A stretch of 64,000 nt of DNA from positions 434,001 to 498,000 of the forward strand of contig NZ_JAMXEX010000001.1 of NCBI RefSeq assembly GCF_025370775.1, given 5' to 3'. Position 1 is the stretch's first letter. Each line of letters opens with the position of its first letter. The stretch comes from Ancylothrix sp. D3o. GTDB lineage: Bacteria; Cyanobacteriota; Cyanobacteriia; Cyanobacteriales; Oscillatoriaceae. This document shows positions 8,966 to 17,719 of this stretch, piece after piece. A model generated the notes under the pieces. It made no database searches. It was not told the DNA's origin and saw only the letters and a list, made by a program, of their open reading frames with translations. The translations under genes were made by a program, and so were the position numbers.

Positions 8966-11900
8966 ATGAGCTTCATGTTAACTTCCACTCCAAACCTGCA
9001 AATTTTTATTGAACCGGCCCCCACTGTGGGCCACAACGCCGTCTTAGCAACTGTCCTGAAAGTCTTTTCCCCCACACAAGACCGCGTGGTAGTGCTAAAC
9101 GCAGCTTCACAGCCGGTGGGGATAATTCACTTACGCAGCTTCACCCCTTACCTGATGGCTTCCCTGGCCACCCAAACCCACCAAGACTCGCCCGAAACCC
9201 AAACTCCAGCCCACACCGGCCTCGACTTACAACAACCACTTTATGCCAGCGTTGGCCTCCTTGAATCCTTGCCAAGTTTAAGGGCCGATCTGAGCTTAAG
9301 CCAATTGGGGCCACATTTTTTAGAACACAGCGATAGCGATAGCCAAAATTTTTCCATAGCGCCACCAGAACAGTCAAATTTTTTGGCAAACAATTCGGGG
9401 ACAAGAAAGCAAGAGTGGGCCATTGTTTCAGCCACCGGCGAGTTTCTCGGACTGCTCGACCGCTACCGTTTATTAGAATTTTTAGCAAACCAATACCAAG
9501 TCAGCCAAAACAAACCGGCTGCAAACCCCTTGTGTGTGCCGTTTTTTGCTTCCCTCCAAAACCAGCCTCAACCAAACGAAGACACAGCGTGTCTGGAAAC
9601 TCTGCACACCCTCATTGAAATTTTCGATTTGTTGCCGTTGCCTTTATGCTTAGAAACCTCAACAGGCAGTATCATAGCTTGCAATCAAGCCTATGCTCTA
9701 CATTTTCAAGACTCCCAAGACCCCCATATTCAACGCAGTTTCAAAGCCCTAGAGACAGACAACTCAAACCATGACATAAAAACACACTCAGCCTCAGATT
9801 TTCCCCCGCTCACCAAACAGACAATCTCTAGCGCCAGCCGACAAACTGCGACAACCCGTAACAGCAATTTTTCTGAAACACCCAGCGGCGAATTTGCTTA
9901 CTCTTGGGGGGTTTGCGTCATACCCGCCGAGTCGGAAAAAGTCTGGCAGTTTGTTAAAATGCCCCTCAATATTGCAATGCGGGTGCAAAACACCGGCAGT
10001 CTGGGTTCACAAACAACCACCAACTCTAAACAAACCACCCCAGAAACCCACTCTCATGCAGCCAAAGCCAACCAAAGAAAGGGCTTCGCCACACCGGCTT
10101 CTGATCACAGCCCAGAAAATGAGAAAGAGACCGTCTGTCTGGTGTTGGCGCAAGATGTCACAGAATACCAGCAAATTGCCAAAGAACTCGCCGCAAAAAA
10201 TGCCGATTTAGTACAACTCAACCGCCTCAAAGATGATTTTCTTGCCTGCATCAGCCACGAACTCAAAACCCCCTTGACTGCTGTTTTAGGGCTTTCTAGC
10301 TTGCTAAAAGACCAAACCATCGGCCAACTCAATGAACGTCAAGCCCGCTATGCGCGTTTAATTTACCAAAGTGGCCGGCACTTGATGGTGGTGGTCAATG
10401 ATATTTTAGATTTGACTCGCATGGAAAGCGGCCAGATGGAATTGCTGGTGGAGCCGGTTAATGTGTCCACCGTCTGCGAACGGGCTGTTCATAGCGCTTG
10501 GCATCTACAACCGACAGAAAGAGGCCGCAGCGAGGAGGAACTCGGCAGCGAGGCATACCAAAACAATTTTCCACCAGGCTTTACGCTGTCTATTGAACCA
10601 AACCTCGAAATAATGGTGGCCGACGAGTTGCGTTTGCGGCAAATGTTGGTCAATCTATTATCAAATGCCTTTAAATTCACTGAACCCAACGGCAAGGTAG
10701 GTCTAAAAGTCAGCCTTTGGGAAGGGTGGATTGCTTTTACAGTTTGGGACACCGGCATCGGCATCCCCGATGACAAACAACACCTGATTTTTCAAAAATT
10801 CCAACAATTAGAAAACCCTTTAACTCGCCGGTTTGAAGGTGTGGGGTTGGGGTTGGTGGTGGCGCGAGGTTTGGCTCGTTTGCACGGTGGCGATGTTACT
10901 TTTATTTCCTGTGAAGGCAAAGGTAGCGAATTTACTTTGCTACTACCGCCGCAACCGCCTGAACAAAATTCTACCCCTCGCACGTCTTCTTCTCCTCGTC
11001 ATCGTTTGGTGTTAATTGTTGAGGCCGTGCCAAGATTTATTGAACAGTTGAGTTCTCAACTAACCAGTTTAGGTTATCGCGTTGTTATTGCTCGCACCGG
11101 CACCGAGGCTCTTGATAAGGCTCGTCGCTTTTCTCCAGAGGTGATTTTTCTCAATCCCGTTTTGCCGATGCTTTCCGGTTGGGATGTGCTGACTTTGCTC
11201 AAGTCGGATGCGGTAACGTGCAATATTCCAACGGTGATCGCCGCAACTCAAGCCGAAAAAGAGCAGGCTTTTCAGTTACGAGCAGATGGTTTTTTGAGGT
11301 TGCCGGTGCAGTTAGAAGCGTTGCGCGGCGTTTTGGCGAAATTGGGTTCCCAACACCAGGAAAGAACTACAAGATTAACAGTTCTGCGTTTAAATATCCG
11401 CTCTTGCAATTTTAAGGGTGCCGACACACCCACCACTGAGGAATTCCCAACTGTTGACCGGCTCAATAATTTATTACACCAATACGATTATCGGGTTTTG
11501 GAAGCCGAAGATTTGGAAGGTGCAGAAATGCTGGCTCGTGTTTGGCAACCGGATGTGGTTTTGCTCGATAGCGGTGAGAGTTTGTCTGATGCGGATGAGT
11601 TTTTTAAAAAATATTCTCAAAATTGCCCGCGTCTTGCTTGTTTGCCTCTGGTGACGCTTGATCGCTTAACCACTGAGGCTGCTTCTCTTGTTCCTGGTTT
11701 GGCTGTGTTTCCCTGTTTGAGCGGCTTGGGGGCAAGCTCGCTTCCTGCTAATGATATTGCTTGTCGATTGCCTGAAGTTTTGCTCGGTGTTATTGAACAA
11801 GCGGCTGGTAACAATAGTTTGCCGGTGATTTGTGTTTTGGATTTTTCTGTTTTGCCTGATTTAGCAAAAAACCGGCTTTCTTCTGTGGATAGCAGAAATG

Positions 11901-12370
11901 ATTGGTGTCAAGCTTTATTACAATATCTCCAAACTGCCGGTTATCGCGGTTTGATGGGTCAGTCTTGGACGGAAGTTTCGCGGCAATTGGAAACAAAAAG
12001 TATTGATTTACTTTTAATTAATTTCCGCAATTATCCGACGGATCAGTCTGTGATGGAGGCTTTGACTGCATTGCATAATTTACCCGATAAACCGCCCATT
12101 TTAGTTGTGTTTCAGCCTAGTTCGGAGGCGTTTTTTGGCAAGGGTATTGTTGATCAAGGCTGGCGAAATATTGCAATTGCAACAGCTATTAAACAGCAGG
12201 AGTCTGTTGTTACTTCTTCTGGTTTAAATCATTTCATTGCAAGTGAAACTCGGCCATCAGAACCACTGCTTGAGCCTCTGTTAAATGAAATGGCTACTAA
12301 GGTATGCTCTGCTTCTTTATCGATGGCTGAGTTGTTAGAGGAAATTCATTCAATTCTTAAGGCTCAATAA
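8966..12370 (+). CDS. Hybrid sensor histidine kinase with degenerate receiver domains, next to kaiABC
   Basis: The 1134-residue protein begins with a region holding two short strands of CBS or PAS-like character (about 20-190), then a PAS-like segment with low-complexity inserts (about 210-400). Next come HisKA with FLACISHELKTPL (phospho-acceptor His431) and HATPase with an N-box (MLVNLLSNAFKFTEP), DTGIGIP and GLGLVVARGL. Three receiver-like domains follow. The first has Asn730 where the phosphorylated Asp should be (FLNPVLP). The second keeps an Asp at 868 (LLDSGE) but is otherwise atypical. The third has LLINFRN, again Asn. The divergent position beside kaiA suggests a role in clock input or output, comparable to CikA with its pseudo-receiver; this is inference from context. 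Confidence 0.88.
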   Translation: MSFMLTSTPNLQIFIEPAPTVGHNAVLATVLKVFSPTQDRVVVLNAASQPVGIIHLRSFTPYLMASLATQTHQDSPETQTPAHTGLDLQQPLYASVGLLESLPSLRADLSLSQLGPHFLEHSDSDSQNFSIAPPEQSNFLANNSGTRKQEWAIVSATGEFLGLLDRYRLLEFLANQYQVSQNKPAANPLCVPFFASLQNQPQPNEDTACLETLHTLIEIFDLLPLPLCLETSTGSIIACNQAYALHFQDSQDPHIQRSFKALETDNSNHDIKTHSASDFPPLTKQTISSASRQTATTRNSNFSETPSGEFAYSWGVCVIPAESEKVWQFVKMPLNIAMRVQNTGSLGSQTTTNSKQTTPETHSHAAKANQRKGFATPASDHSPENEKETVCLVLAQDVTEYQQIAKELAAKNADLVQLNRLKDDFLACISHELKTPLTAVLGLSSLLKDQTIGQLNERQARYARLIYQSGRHLMVVVNDILDLTRMESGQMELLVEPVNVSTVCERAVHSAWHLQPTERGRSEEELGSEAYQNNFPPGFTLSIEPNLEIMVADELRLRQMLVNLLSNAFKFTEPNGKVGLKVSLWEGWIAFTVWDTGIGIPDDKQHLIFQKFQQLENPLTRRFEGVGLGLVVARGLARLHGGDVTFISCEGKGSEFTLLLPPQPPEQNSTPRTSSSPRHRLVLIVEAVPRFIEQLSSQLTSLGYRVVIARTGTEALDKARRFSPEVIFLNPVLPMLSGWDVLTLLKSDAVTCNIPTVIAATQAEKEQAFQLRADGFLRLPVQLEALRGVLAKLGSQHQERTTRLTVLRLNIRSCNFKGADTPTTEEFPTVDRLNNLLHQYDYRVLEAEDLEGAEMLARVWQPDVVLLDSGESLSDADEFFKKYSQNCPRLACLPLVTLDRLTTEAASLVPGLAVFPCLSGLGASSLPANDIACRLPEVLLGVIEQAAGNNSLPVICVLDFSVLPDLAKNRLSSVDSRNDWCQALLQYLQTAGYRGLMGQSWTEVSRQLETKSIDLLLINFRNYPTDQSVMEALTALHNLPDKPPILVVFQPSSEAFFGKGIVDQGWRNIAIATAIKQQESVVTSSGLNHFIASETRPSEPLLEPLLNEMATKVCSASLSMAELLEEIHSILKAQ

Positions 12371-12407
12371 GCAAGGTTTTTTGCTAGTTGCTGCATTATT
12401 TTCTGCT

Positions 12408-14333
12408 TCAATTTTTAACTAGCCTAGCAATTACTTGCTGCGACATTCTAGCAACTTGATAAGCACCGGCTTTATCAATGATTTGATATTGATTTGCTTC
12501 TAGTTCGGCTTCTTCAAATTTGGCTGGGGTGCCGATAATTAAAATTGATGGCGGTTTGGGTTGGGTTTCGGCAAGTGTTTTGAGTTGTTTACGCACGAGG
12601 GGGCTTTCATGTAAGTAATGTATCTTTTTTTCGGTATAAAAAACTAAGGTTGGTTTTGGCAATCCCAGCATGGCGATGGGTTCATTTGTTTGCCTGGCTA
12701 CAATCACGGTTTGGGCAATTTCTCGCAGCGGTAATTGTCGCATTTGATCAACTAAAGAAAGGGCCGGTAAGACTGCTACAATTAGGAAAACGGCAAATCC
12801 TATTAAATTAACAGTCCACAACCAGCGGGCTTTTTTGACGAGCAATAATATTACTTTAGCTAAGACAAGTGTTGTTAATATTCCTCCTCCTTTGTACAAT
12901 AAGCCGGAGTTTAAAACTGTTTGTTCTAAGTTTGGCATGGATGGGTCATCTATCAACTTTAACCACAGGGGACTGATAAAAAGACTGGTGGCTAAAAGTG
13001 CGGAAAATAAAACGCTTATCCAGTTAGTTATAGTGAAAAATCGAGTAGGTTGATAGGGGGGAATTTTTGAGGTGTTTTCTTTTTGGTGGAAATGGCGATT
13101 TTCTGGCTCAAAAAAGGAACTAAACTGTAGTCCGACTAAAATTCCGGCTGCCGGCATTAAGGGCAAGATGTAACTCGGCAATTTGGTGACGGCGATGGTG
13201 AAGAAAATAAAAATAGTGGCAAACCAAAATAAGGCAAATAACCTTAATTGATGACTGCGAGGTTGCCGGTGCCAAATTGTGCGTTTCCAAAAGTTTAATT
13301 TGGTTATGGCAAGGGGTAAATAAACTGACCAAGGGGCAAACCCCAGCAACACTACAAGAAAATAAAAATACCAAGGCGCTGAGTGATAGTTGACAACGTT
13401 GGTAAATCGCTCGATGTTGTGATAGCCAAAAAATGAGTTTATATAGGCTTCTCCGTTGGCAATAGTTACTAAAATATACCAGGGAACTGCTATGGCTAAA
13501 AATAATAAAGTTCCTGGGATAATTGCCATTTCTCGCAAGACTTGGCGGAAGTTTCCTAGATATAATAAAAAGCTGCTAATAATTAAGACGGGTAAAACAA
13601 TCCCCACCGGCCCTTTAGCTAAAACGGCTAATCCTGATAATATATAAAATGCCCAATACCAACGAGATATAACTGATTTTTTTGTTTTGTTTTCTTCTTT
13701 ATTGTCTTGGAGAAAATGGTTTTTTTCGGTTTCTGCATAGCCAAGAAAAAAGGCGAGCAGTGCTGAGCACATACAGCCGCTCAACAGCATATCAGAAACT
13801 CCTATTCTTCCCCATCCTATCATTTCTGGATTTAAGGCAATTAGGGCTGAGCCAATCAAGGCTGAAATCCATTTTTGGCTGGAAAAGTTTGGCTGATTTT
13901 CTGGGATATCTTGTGGGGAATTTTCGCTTTTTACAGGGGCAAAGTTTGAGTACCCATAGTTGAGCAATACATAAAATGCTAAGGCGGTTATGGCGATGGC
14001 TGATAAGGCAGATGGTAGGCGCACACTCCACTCGCTGACACCAAAGATTTTATAGCAAATTGCCATACACCAATAAATTAAGGGCGGTTTGTCGAATCGA
14101 GTTTCGCCGTTGAAATAAGGGGTGATCCAGTCGCCGGTGATAGTCATCTGGCGGGCTGCTTCGGCAAATAAAGGTTCGGTTTCATCGACTAAGCCGATGT
14201 TTCCTAAATTCCACAAATATGCTATACCGCCAAGGATCAGCAACCACAAGATTGATATTATCCAAGCGAGTGCCGGTTGTTTTTGGAGTTTTATGAAAAT
14301 GTTGTGGATGGCGTGATTTAGTCTCAGCTTCAT
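12408..14333 (-). CDS. GT39/ArnT-type polyprenyl-phosphate-sugar glycosyltransferase
   Basis: The protein is a multi-pass membrane glycosyltransferase of the dolichyl-phosphate-mannose/ArnT superfamily (about 11-12 hydrophobic segments). The first periplasmic loop carries GLVDETEPLFAEAARQM, with the catalytic-type acidic residues, and the later FDKPPLIYWCM block. It probably moves a sugar from a lipid carrier to lipid or protein outside the plasma membrane. I place the start at the ATG at 14333 (641 residues, MKLRLNH) because the longer frame needs a GTG at 14411 and adds an unconserved tail. The substrate cannot be read from sequence. Confidence 0.85.
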   Translation of the reverse strand: MKLRLNHAIHNIFIKLQKQPALAWIISILWLLILGGIAYLWNLGNIGLVDETEPLFAEAARQMTITGDWITPYFNGETRFDKPPLIYWCMAICYKIFGVSEWSVRLPSALSAIAITALAFYVLLNYGYSNFAPVKSENSPQDIPENQPNFSSQKWISALIGSALIALNPEMIGWGRIGVSDMLLSGCMCSALLAFFLGYAETEKNHFLQDNKEENKTKKSVISRWYWAFYILSGLAVLAKGPVGIVLPVLIISSFLLYLGNFRQVLREMAIIPGTLLFLAIAVPWYILVTIANGEAYINSFFGYHNIERFTNVVNYHSAPWYFYFLVVLLGFAPWSVYLPLAITKLNFWKRTIWHRQPRSHQLRLFALFWFATIFIFFTIAVTKLPSYILPLMPAAGILVGLQFSSFFEPENRHFHQKENTSKIPPYQPTRFFTITNWISVLFSALLATSLFISPLWLKLIDDPSMPNLEQTVLNSGLLYKGGGILTTLVLAKVILLLVKKARWLWTVNLIGFAVFLIVAVLPALSLVDQMRQLPLREIAQTVIVARQTNEPIAMLGLPKPTLVFYTEKKIHYLHESPLVRKQLKTLAETQPKPPSILIIGTPAKFEEAELEANQYQIIDKAGAYQVARMSQQVIARLVKN

Positions 14334-14560
14334 TACTGTGGTTGGGAATCTTTGGCTAGATGGACTGTAATAAATTACCTTATTTGAGTTTACTTTATTA
14401 GGGGCTGACACCGGCTTTGTTTGGTTTACCTGGAATGTCGTTTAGGCTGGATGTCTAAACGCCGCCAAATTGTTATGCTGTACCTTCCTAAGTTTTTTTA
14501 AACTATTCCTCTTGTTTGAGGGTTTTTTGTTCCACAAGTTCCCTAGATTTTATCAAATAA

Positions 14561-14887
14561 TTAAGGTAATTGTAATTTCCAAACTTCGCCGACAGAGACT
14601 TCACCACTGTGGCTTTCTACCACCACTGCTCCTCCCAAACGCGGATCATAACATCCTACCCAGGCGGTTGTATGACATTCATGGGTGAGATAGGCATAAA
14701 GCCAAATGGGCCCTTTTCCTTCAACGACAATGCCTTTGGTGGAATCAATGCCTTTGGGAAGTTGCAGTTGTTGGAGGTCTTTTGGAGTTATAATGCCATC
14801 AGTAGCCCTGAGGCGAATTCTCAAATGCTGGTAAGCTAGTCCTTCCTCGCTTTGGTGGGTAATTAATTTTAGTTCAATGGCTGGCAT
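14561..14887 (-). CDS. csx3: Csx3/Crn3-family protein (CRISPR-associated ring nuclease), orphan
   Basis: The 108-residue protein matches Csx3: the central KGIVVEGKGPIWLYAYLTHECH block, then AWVGCYDPRLGGAVVVESHSGEVSVGEV. Csx3 (Crn3) degrades the cyclic tetra-adenylate second messenger of type III CRISPR systems and so switches the response off. No cas gene or CRISPR array lies anywhere in this window, and the neighbours are a glycosyltransferase, a DUF565 gene and glycerate kinase. It may act in trans on a distant type III locus, or bind cyclic nucleotides in another pathway. Family assignment is good; the function here is inferred. Confidence 0.85.
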   Translation of the reverse strand: MPAIELKLITHQSEEGLAYQHLRIRLRATDGIITPKDLQQLQLPKGIDSTKGIVVEGKGPIWLYAYLTHECHTTAWVGCYDPRLGGAVVVESHSGEVSVGEVWKLQLP

Positions 14888-15037
14888 AAAGGTGTTTTAT
14901 GAGTTTTGTTGATGTTTTTAGTTTAGCACCCCAAAGCTTTTTTATAGCGTCGCCATTGAGTTTTATCTCGCGGGTCTTGAAATTTTATAGGCGTTTTTTG
15001 GTTCAAAAATATTCAGCATAATTCCTGGTAATTTTTT

Positions 15038-15370
15038 ATGCAAAATACTCGGTTTTCTACTTTATTAGATACGACAAGTCGCCAAATTGGGCGTTGGCTA
15101 AGTAATCCTTGGCGTCGCCTTTCTTTGTTGATTATTAGTTTACTTTTTGGCTATTTTTTCGCTAGTGCTATTTCTACGGTAGCCGGCCAACAAGCAAATT
15201 TAGATATCAGTGTGGCTGCTTTTTTATTGGTGTTTACGGAAGCAACTAGTCGCTTTGTTTATGGAGCGGGCCGGCGTGTGAGTCAATCTTTGTTTTTTCA
15301 AATGTTGAATACTCTTAAAATTGGCATGACTTACAGTTTATTTGTGGAAGCTTTTAAGCTTGGCTCTTAG
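15038..15370 (+). CDS. DUF565 (Ycf20-like) membrane protein
   Basis: The 110-residue protein fits the DUF565/Ycf20 family found in cyanobacteria and plastids: a short N-terminal helix, two to three hydrophobic segments (LSLLIISLLFGYFFASAIST and DISVAAFLLVFTEA), and the conserved EATSRFVYG start of the last third. Plant relatives have been linked to photoprotection, but the molecular role is unknown. It is 35 bases upstream of the glycerate kinase gene in the same direction and may share its transcript. Confidence 0.8.
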   Translation: MQNTRFSTLLDTTSRQIGRWLSNPWRRLSLLIISLLFGYFFASAISTVAGQQANLDISVAAFLLVFTEATSRFVYGAGRRVSQSLFFQMLNTLKIGMTYSLFVEAFKLGS

Positions 15371-15405
15371 TTGGTTAATATGTAGTTTTGATTTAGGGAT
15401 TTTTT

Positions 15406-16470
15406 ATGGAAGTCTCCAAAAATATGTCGGAAAAGGCAATATTGCTGGCGCGGGCCGGTGGAGAAATCCCTACGGGGGAGCAATGGCAGCACTTGGAAAG
15501 TTTGGCTTTGGCAGATAGCCAGGAGTCTCAAGCTTTTGGCATTAACTTTAACAATGTAACAGAAGCTTTGAGAAAAAGAGGGGAATTATTAGAAAAAGTT
15601 TTGCCAAAACTTTGCCAAATTAATAAGGGTGCTACCGACGGAAGTTTTTTAGAAAGTTTATGGAATCTCTGGCTACCTTTAGCGCTACTTTTGGCGGAAC
15701 ACCGGCAAGTTTTAAACCGGCCTTTGATTCAAGGCATTTTAGGTTCTCAAGGCACCGGCAAAACTACCCTAGCTGCAATTTTAAAGTTAATTTTAGCAGA
15801 ATTGGGCTACACAACCCTGAGTTTTTCTCTGGATGATTTATATAAAACATATCGTGAAAGACAAGTTTTACAACAACAAGACCCGCGTTTAATTTGGCGG
15901 GGGCCACCGGGTACCCATGATGTAGAATTAGGTATCTCTATTTTGGATAAGTTGCGAAATTTAAAAAATGAGCAGGTAGCAATTCCGCGTTTTGATAAAT
16001 CGGCTTTTGGTGGGGCCGGTGATCGCACTCAGCCGGAGGTTGTTGATAACATCGATATTGTGCTTTTTGAGGGCTGGTTTGTGGGGGCGCGTCCTATCGA
16101 TTTTAGGGTTTTTGACAATCCAATTGACCCCATTTTAACGGAAGCTGACCGGCAATTTGCCCGCGATATGAATGAGAAATTAAAAGACTATTTACCGTTG
16201 TGGGAAAGATTGGATAAATTGATGGTTTTATATCCAATTGATTATCGTTTTTCGATGTCGTGGCGCAAACAAGCAGAACAAGAAATGCGAGCCACCGGCA
16301 AATCGGGAATGAGTGATTCAGAAATAGAGGAATTTGTCAAGTATTTTTGGAAAGCATTGCATCCAGAATTATTTATTAACTCTTTGGTAAAAAATAGCGA
16401 TTTGGTAGATTTGGTGATAGAAATAAAAGCTGATCATCAGGTAGGAAAAGTTTATCAACCAAAGAGATAA
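15406..16470 (+). CDS. D-glycerate 3-kinase (photorespiration)
   Basis: This enzyme returns photorespiratory glycerate to the Calvin cycle as 3-phosphoglycerate. The protein (354 residues; perhaps 350 from the second Met) is a P-loop kinase of the plant-type GLYK family. It has GILGSQGTGKTT (Walker A), FSLDDLYKTY, RGPPGTHDVELG, IPRFDKSAFGGAGDR, VLFEGWFVGARP and late WRKQAEQEMRATGKSGMSDSE motifs. The N-terminal 90 residues are less conserved. It follows the DUF565 gene closely. Confidence 0.92.
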   Translation: MEVSKNMSEKAILLARAGGEIPTGEQWQHLESLALADSQESQAFGINFNNVTEALRKRGELLEKVLPKLCQINKGATDGSFLESLWNLWLPLALLLAEHRQVLNRPLIQGILGSQGTGKTTLAAILKLILAELGYTTLSFSLDDLYKTYRERQVLQQQDPRLIWRGPPGTHDVELGISILDKLRNLKNEQVAIPRFDKSAFGGAGDRTQPEVVDNIDIVLFEGWFVGARPIDFRVFDNPIDPILTEADRQFARDMNEKLKDYLPLWERLDKLMVLYPIDYRFSMSWRKQAEQEMRATGKSGMSDSEIEEFVKYFWKALHPELFINSLVKNSDLVDLVIEIKADHQVGKVYQPKR

Positions 16471-16534
16471 ACAAAAAACTAGCGCAAAAAGTCAAGTTTT
16501 AAGGCTAAACTTTGAGCAGGGAATAGGTATAAAA

Positions 16535-17065
16535 ATGAACGAACTCGAAACAGAACCTTTTTATAAACGCCGGCCAAAAGTTCCCATCTGGCGGCGGGGT
16601 TGTGCTTTATTTGTGGATGTGCTGCCGGTGTGGCTGCTGAGTTTGCTTTTGGGAAGAAATTTAATAATAATTTTGTTGATTTGGATAGGCTTGCGGGTGC
16701 TGTTGGTATCTTATAATCAAGGGCAAAGTTTAGGCCGGTGGGCGTTTGATATGAAAGTCATCGACGACCGCCGGGGCCGGTCGCCCGGATTTGTGGAATT
16801 AGCAAAACGGGAAGGTCTGACGGGTTTGGGAGTGAGTTTAGCGATTATTGGCGTTACAAGTTTATCCCCGATTGCCGCTCAGTATATGCTGTTGGTGCTT
16901 CCCTTGGTGGTTGATTGTGGCGTTGCGTATTTTGACGAACTCAGACAACAAGCCTTTCACGACCGGCTGGCCGGTACAGTAGTAGTGCCAACTCGTCGCG
17001 GATACTCGCTGGATCTAAAAATTAAAAGATGGGTTGCTCAGTTGCGACGTTTTGTGAAACAATAG
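16535..17065 (+). CDS. RDD-family membrane protein
   Basis: The 176-residue protein has an RDD domain: an N-terminal Arg-rich stretch before the first membrane segment (WRRGCALFVDVLPVW), then GQSLGRWAFDMKVID, and a final membrane segment followed by AFHDRLAGTVVV. The domain is found in small bacterial membrane proteins with poorly known roles, some in ion transport. It is 65 bases after glycerate kinase and 43 bases before rpmG, in the same direction. Confidence 0.85.
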   Translation: MNELETEPFYKRRPKVPIWRRGCALFVDVLPVWLLSLLLGRNLIIILLIWIGLRVLLVSYNQGQSLGRWAFDMKVIDDRRGRSPGFVELAKREGLTGLGVSLAIIGVTSLSPIAAQYMLLVLPLVVDCGVAYFDELRQQAFHDRLAGTVVVPTRRGYSLDLKIKRWVAQLRRFVKQ

Positions 17066-17108
17066 ATGTTTGTGTTTAAATCTGTCAACCCTTTAACTTC
17101 GTAAAATT

Positions 17109-17297
17109 ATGGCTAAGGGTGTTCGTATTATTGTGACCTTGGAATGTACCGAGTGTCGCTCTAACCTCGCAAAGCGCTCCCCTGGTGTATCTCGCTACAC
17201 CACGACGAAAAACCGCCGTACCACTACGGCGCGGCTTGAGTTGAAAAAGTTCTGTCCGAACTGCAACCGGCACACTGTCCACAAAGAAATCAAGTAG
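17109..17297 (+). CDS. rpmG: 50S ribosomal protein L33
   Basis: The 62-residue protein is L33 ([19 protein letters not shown] at the start, YTTTKNRR, and [18 protein letters not shown] at the end). Two CxxC pairs (CTEC, CPNC) show it is the zinc-binding form. It lies just upstream of rpsR, the usual cyanobacterial and plastid pairing rpmG-rpsR. Confidence 0.97.
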   Translation: MAKGVRIIVTLECTECRSNLAKRSPGVSRYTTTKNRRTTTARLELKKFCPNCNRHTVHKEIK

Positions 17298-17406
17298 TCG
17301 TTTGTCAATGCTGATGGGTAAAGAAAAGCAATTTGCCCCTGACGCTTGACAAATCGGCCAAAATACTTGATAACTGACAACCGATCAAAGAAAACCGACA
17401 ATCACT

Positions 17407-17622
17407 ATGGCTTATTTCCGTCGCCGAGTATCACCAATTAAACCAGACGATCCGATTGATTATAAAGATGTGGATCTGCTGCGGAAGTTCATCACCGAGC
17501 GTGGTAAAATTTTGCCGCGTCGCATTACAGGTCTGACCGCGAAACAACAGCGCGATATGACACTGGCGATCAAACGGGCTAGAATTTTGGCGCTGTTACC
17601 CTTCGTCAACCAAGAAGGCTAA
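17407..17622 (+). CDS. rpsR: 30S ribosomal protein S18
   Basis: The 71-residue protein is S18: [33 protein letters not shown] and [13 protein letters not shown] are the family signature. It follows rpmG and is followed 98 bases later by the RNase II/R gene, which is also the order in other cyanobacteria as I remember them. An imperfect stem (GAAGTG ... CACTTC, about 17632-17683) behind the stop may be a terminator or attenuator. Confidence 0.97.
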   Translation: MAYFRRRVSPIKPDDPIDYKDVDLLRKFITERGKILPRRITGLTAKQQRDMTLAIKRARILALLPFVNQEG

Positions 17623-17719
17623 ACACAAGCTGAAGTGTTGAGGCGAAGTCTAATAAAAAATTAGCCTTTTCACTTCTAGCTTCAACTTTTCCTATATAGT
17701 TGCTTATTTATTTAAAGTT

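Noticed and set aside
13682-13963. 93-codon frame inside the GT39 gene on the other strand
   Set aside because: Antisense shadow of a conserved membrane protein.
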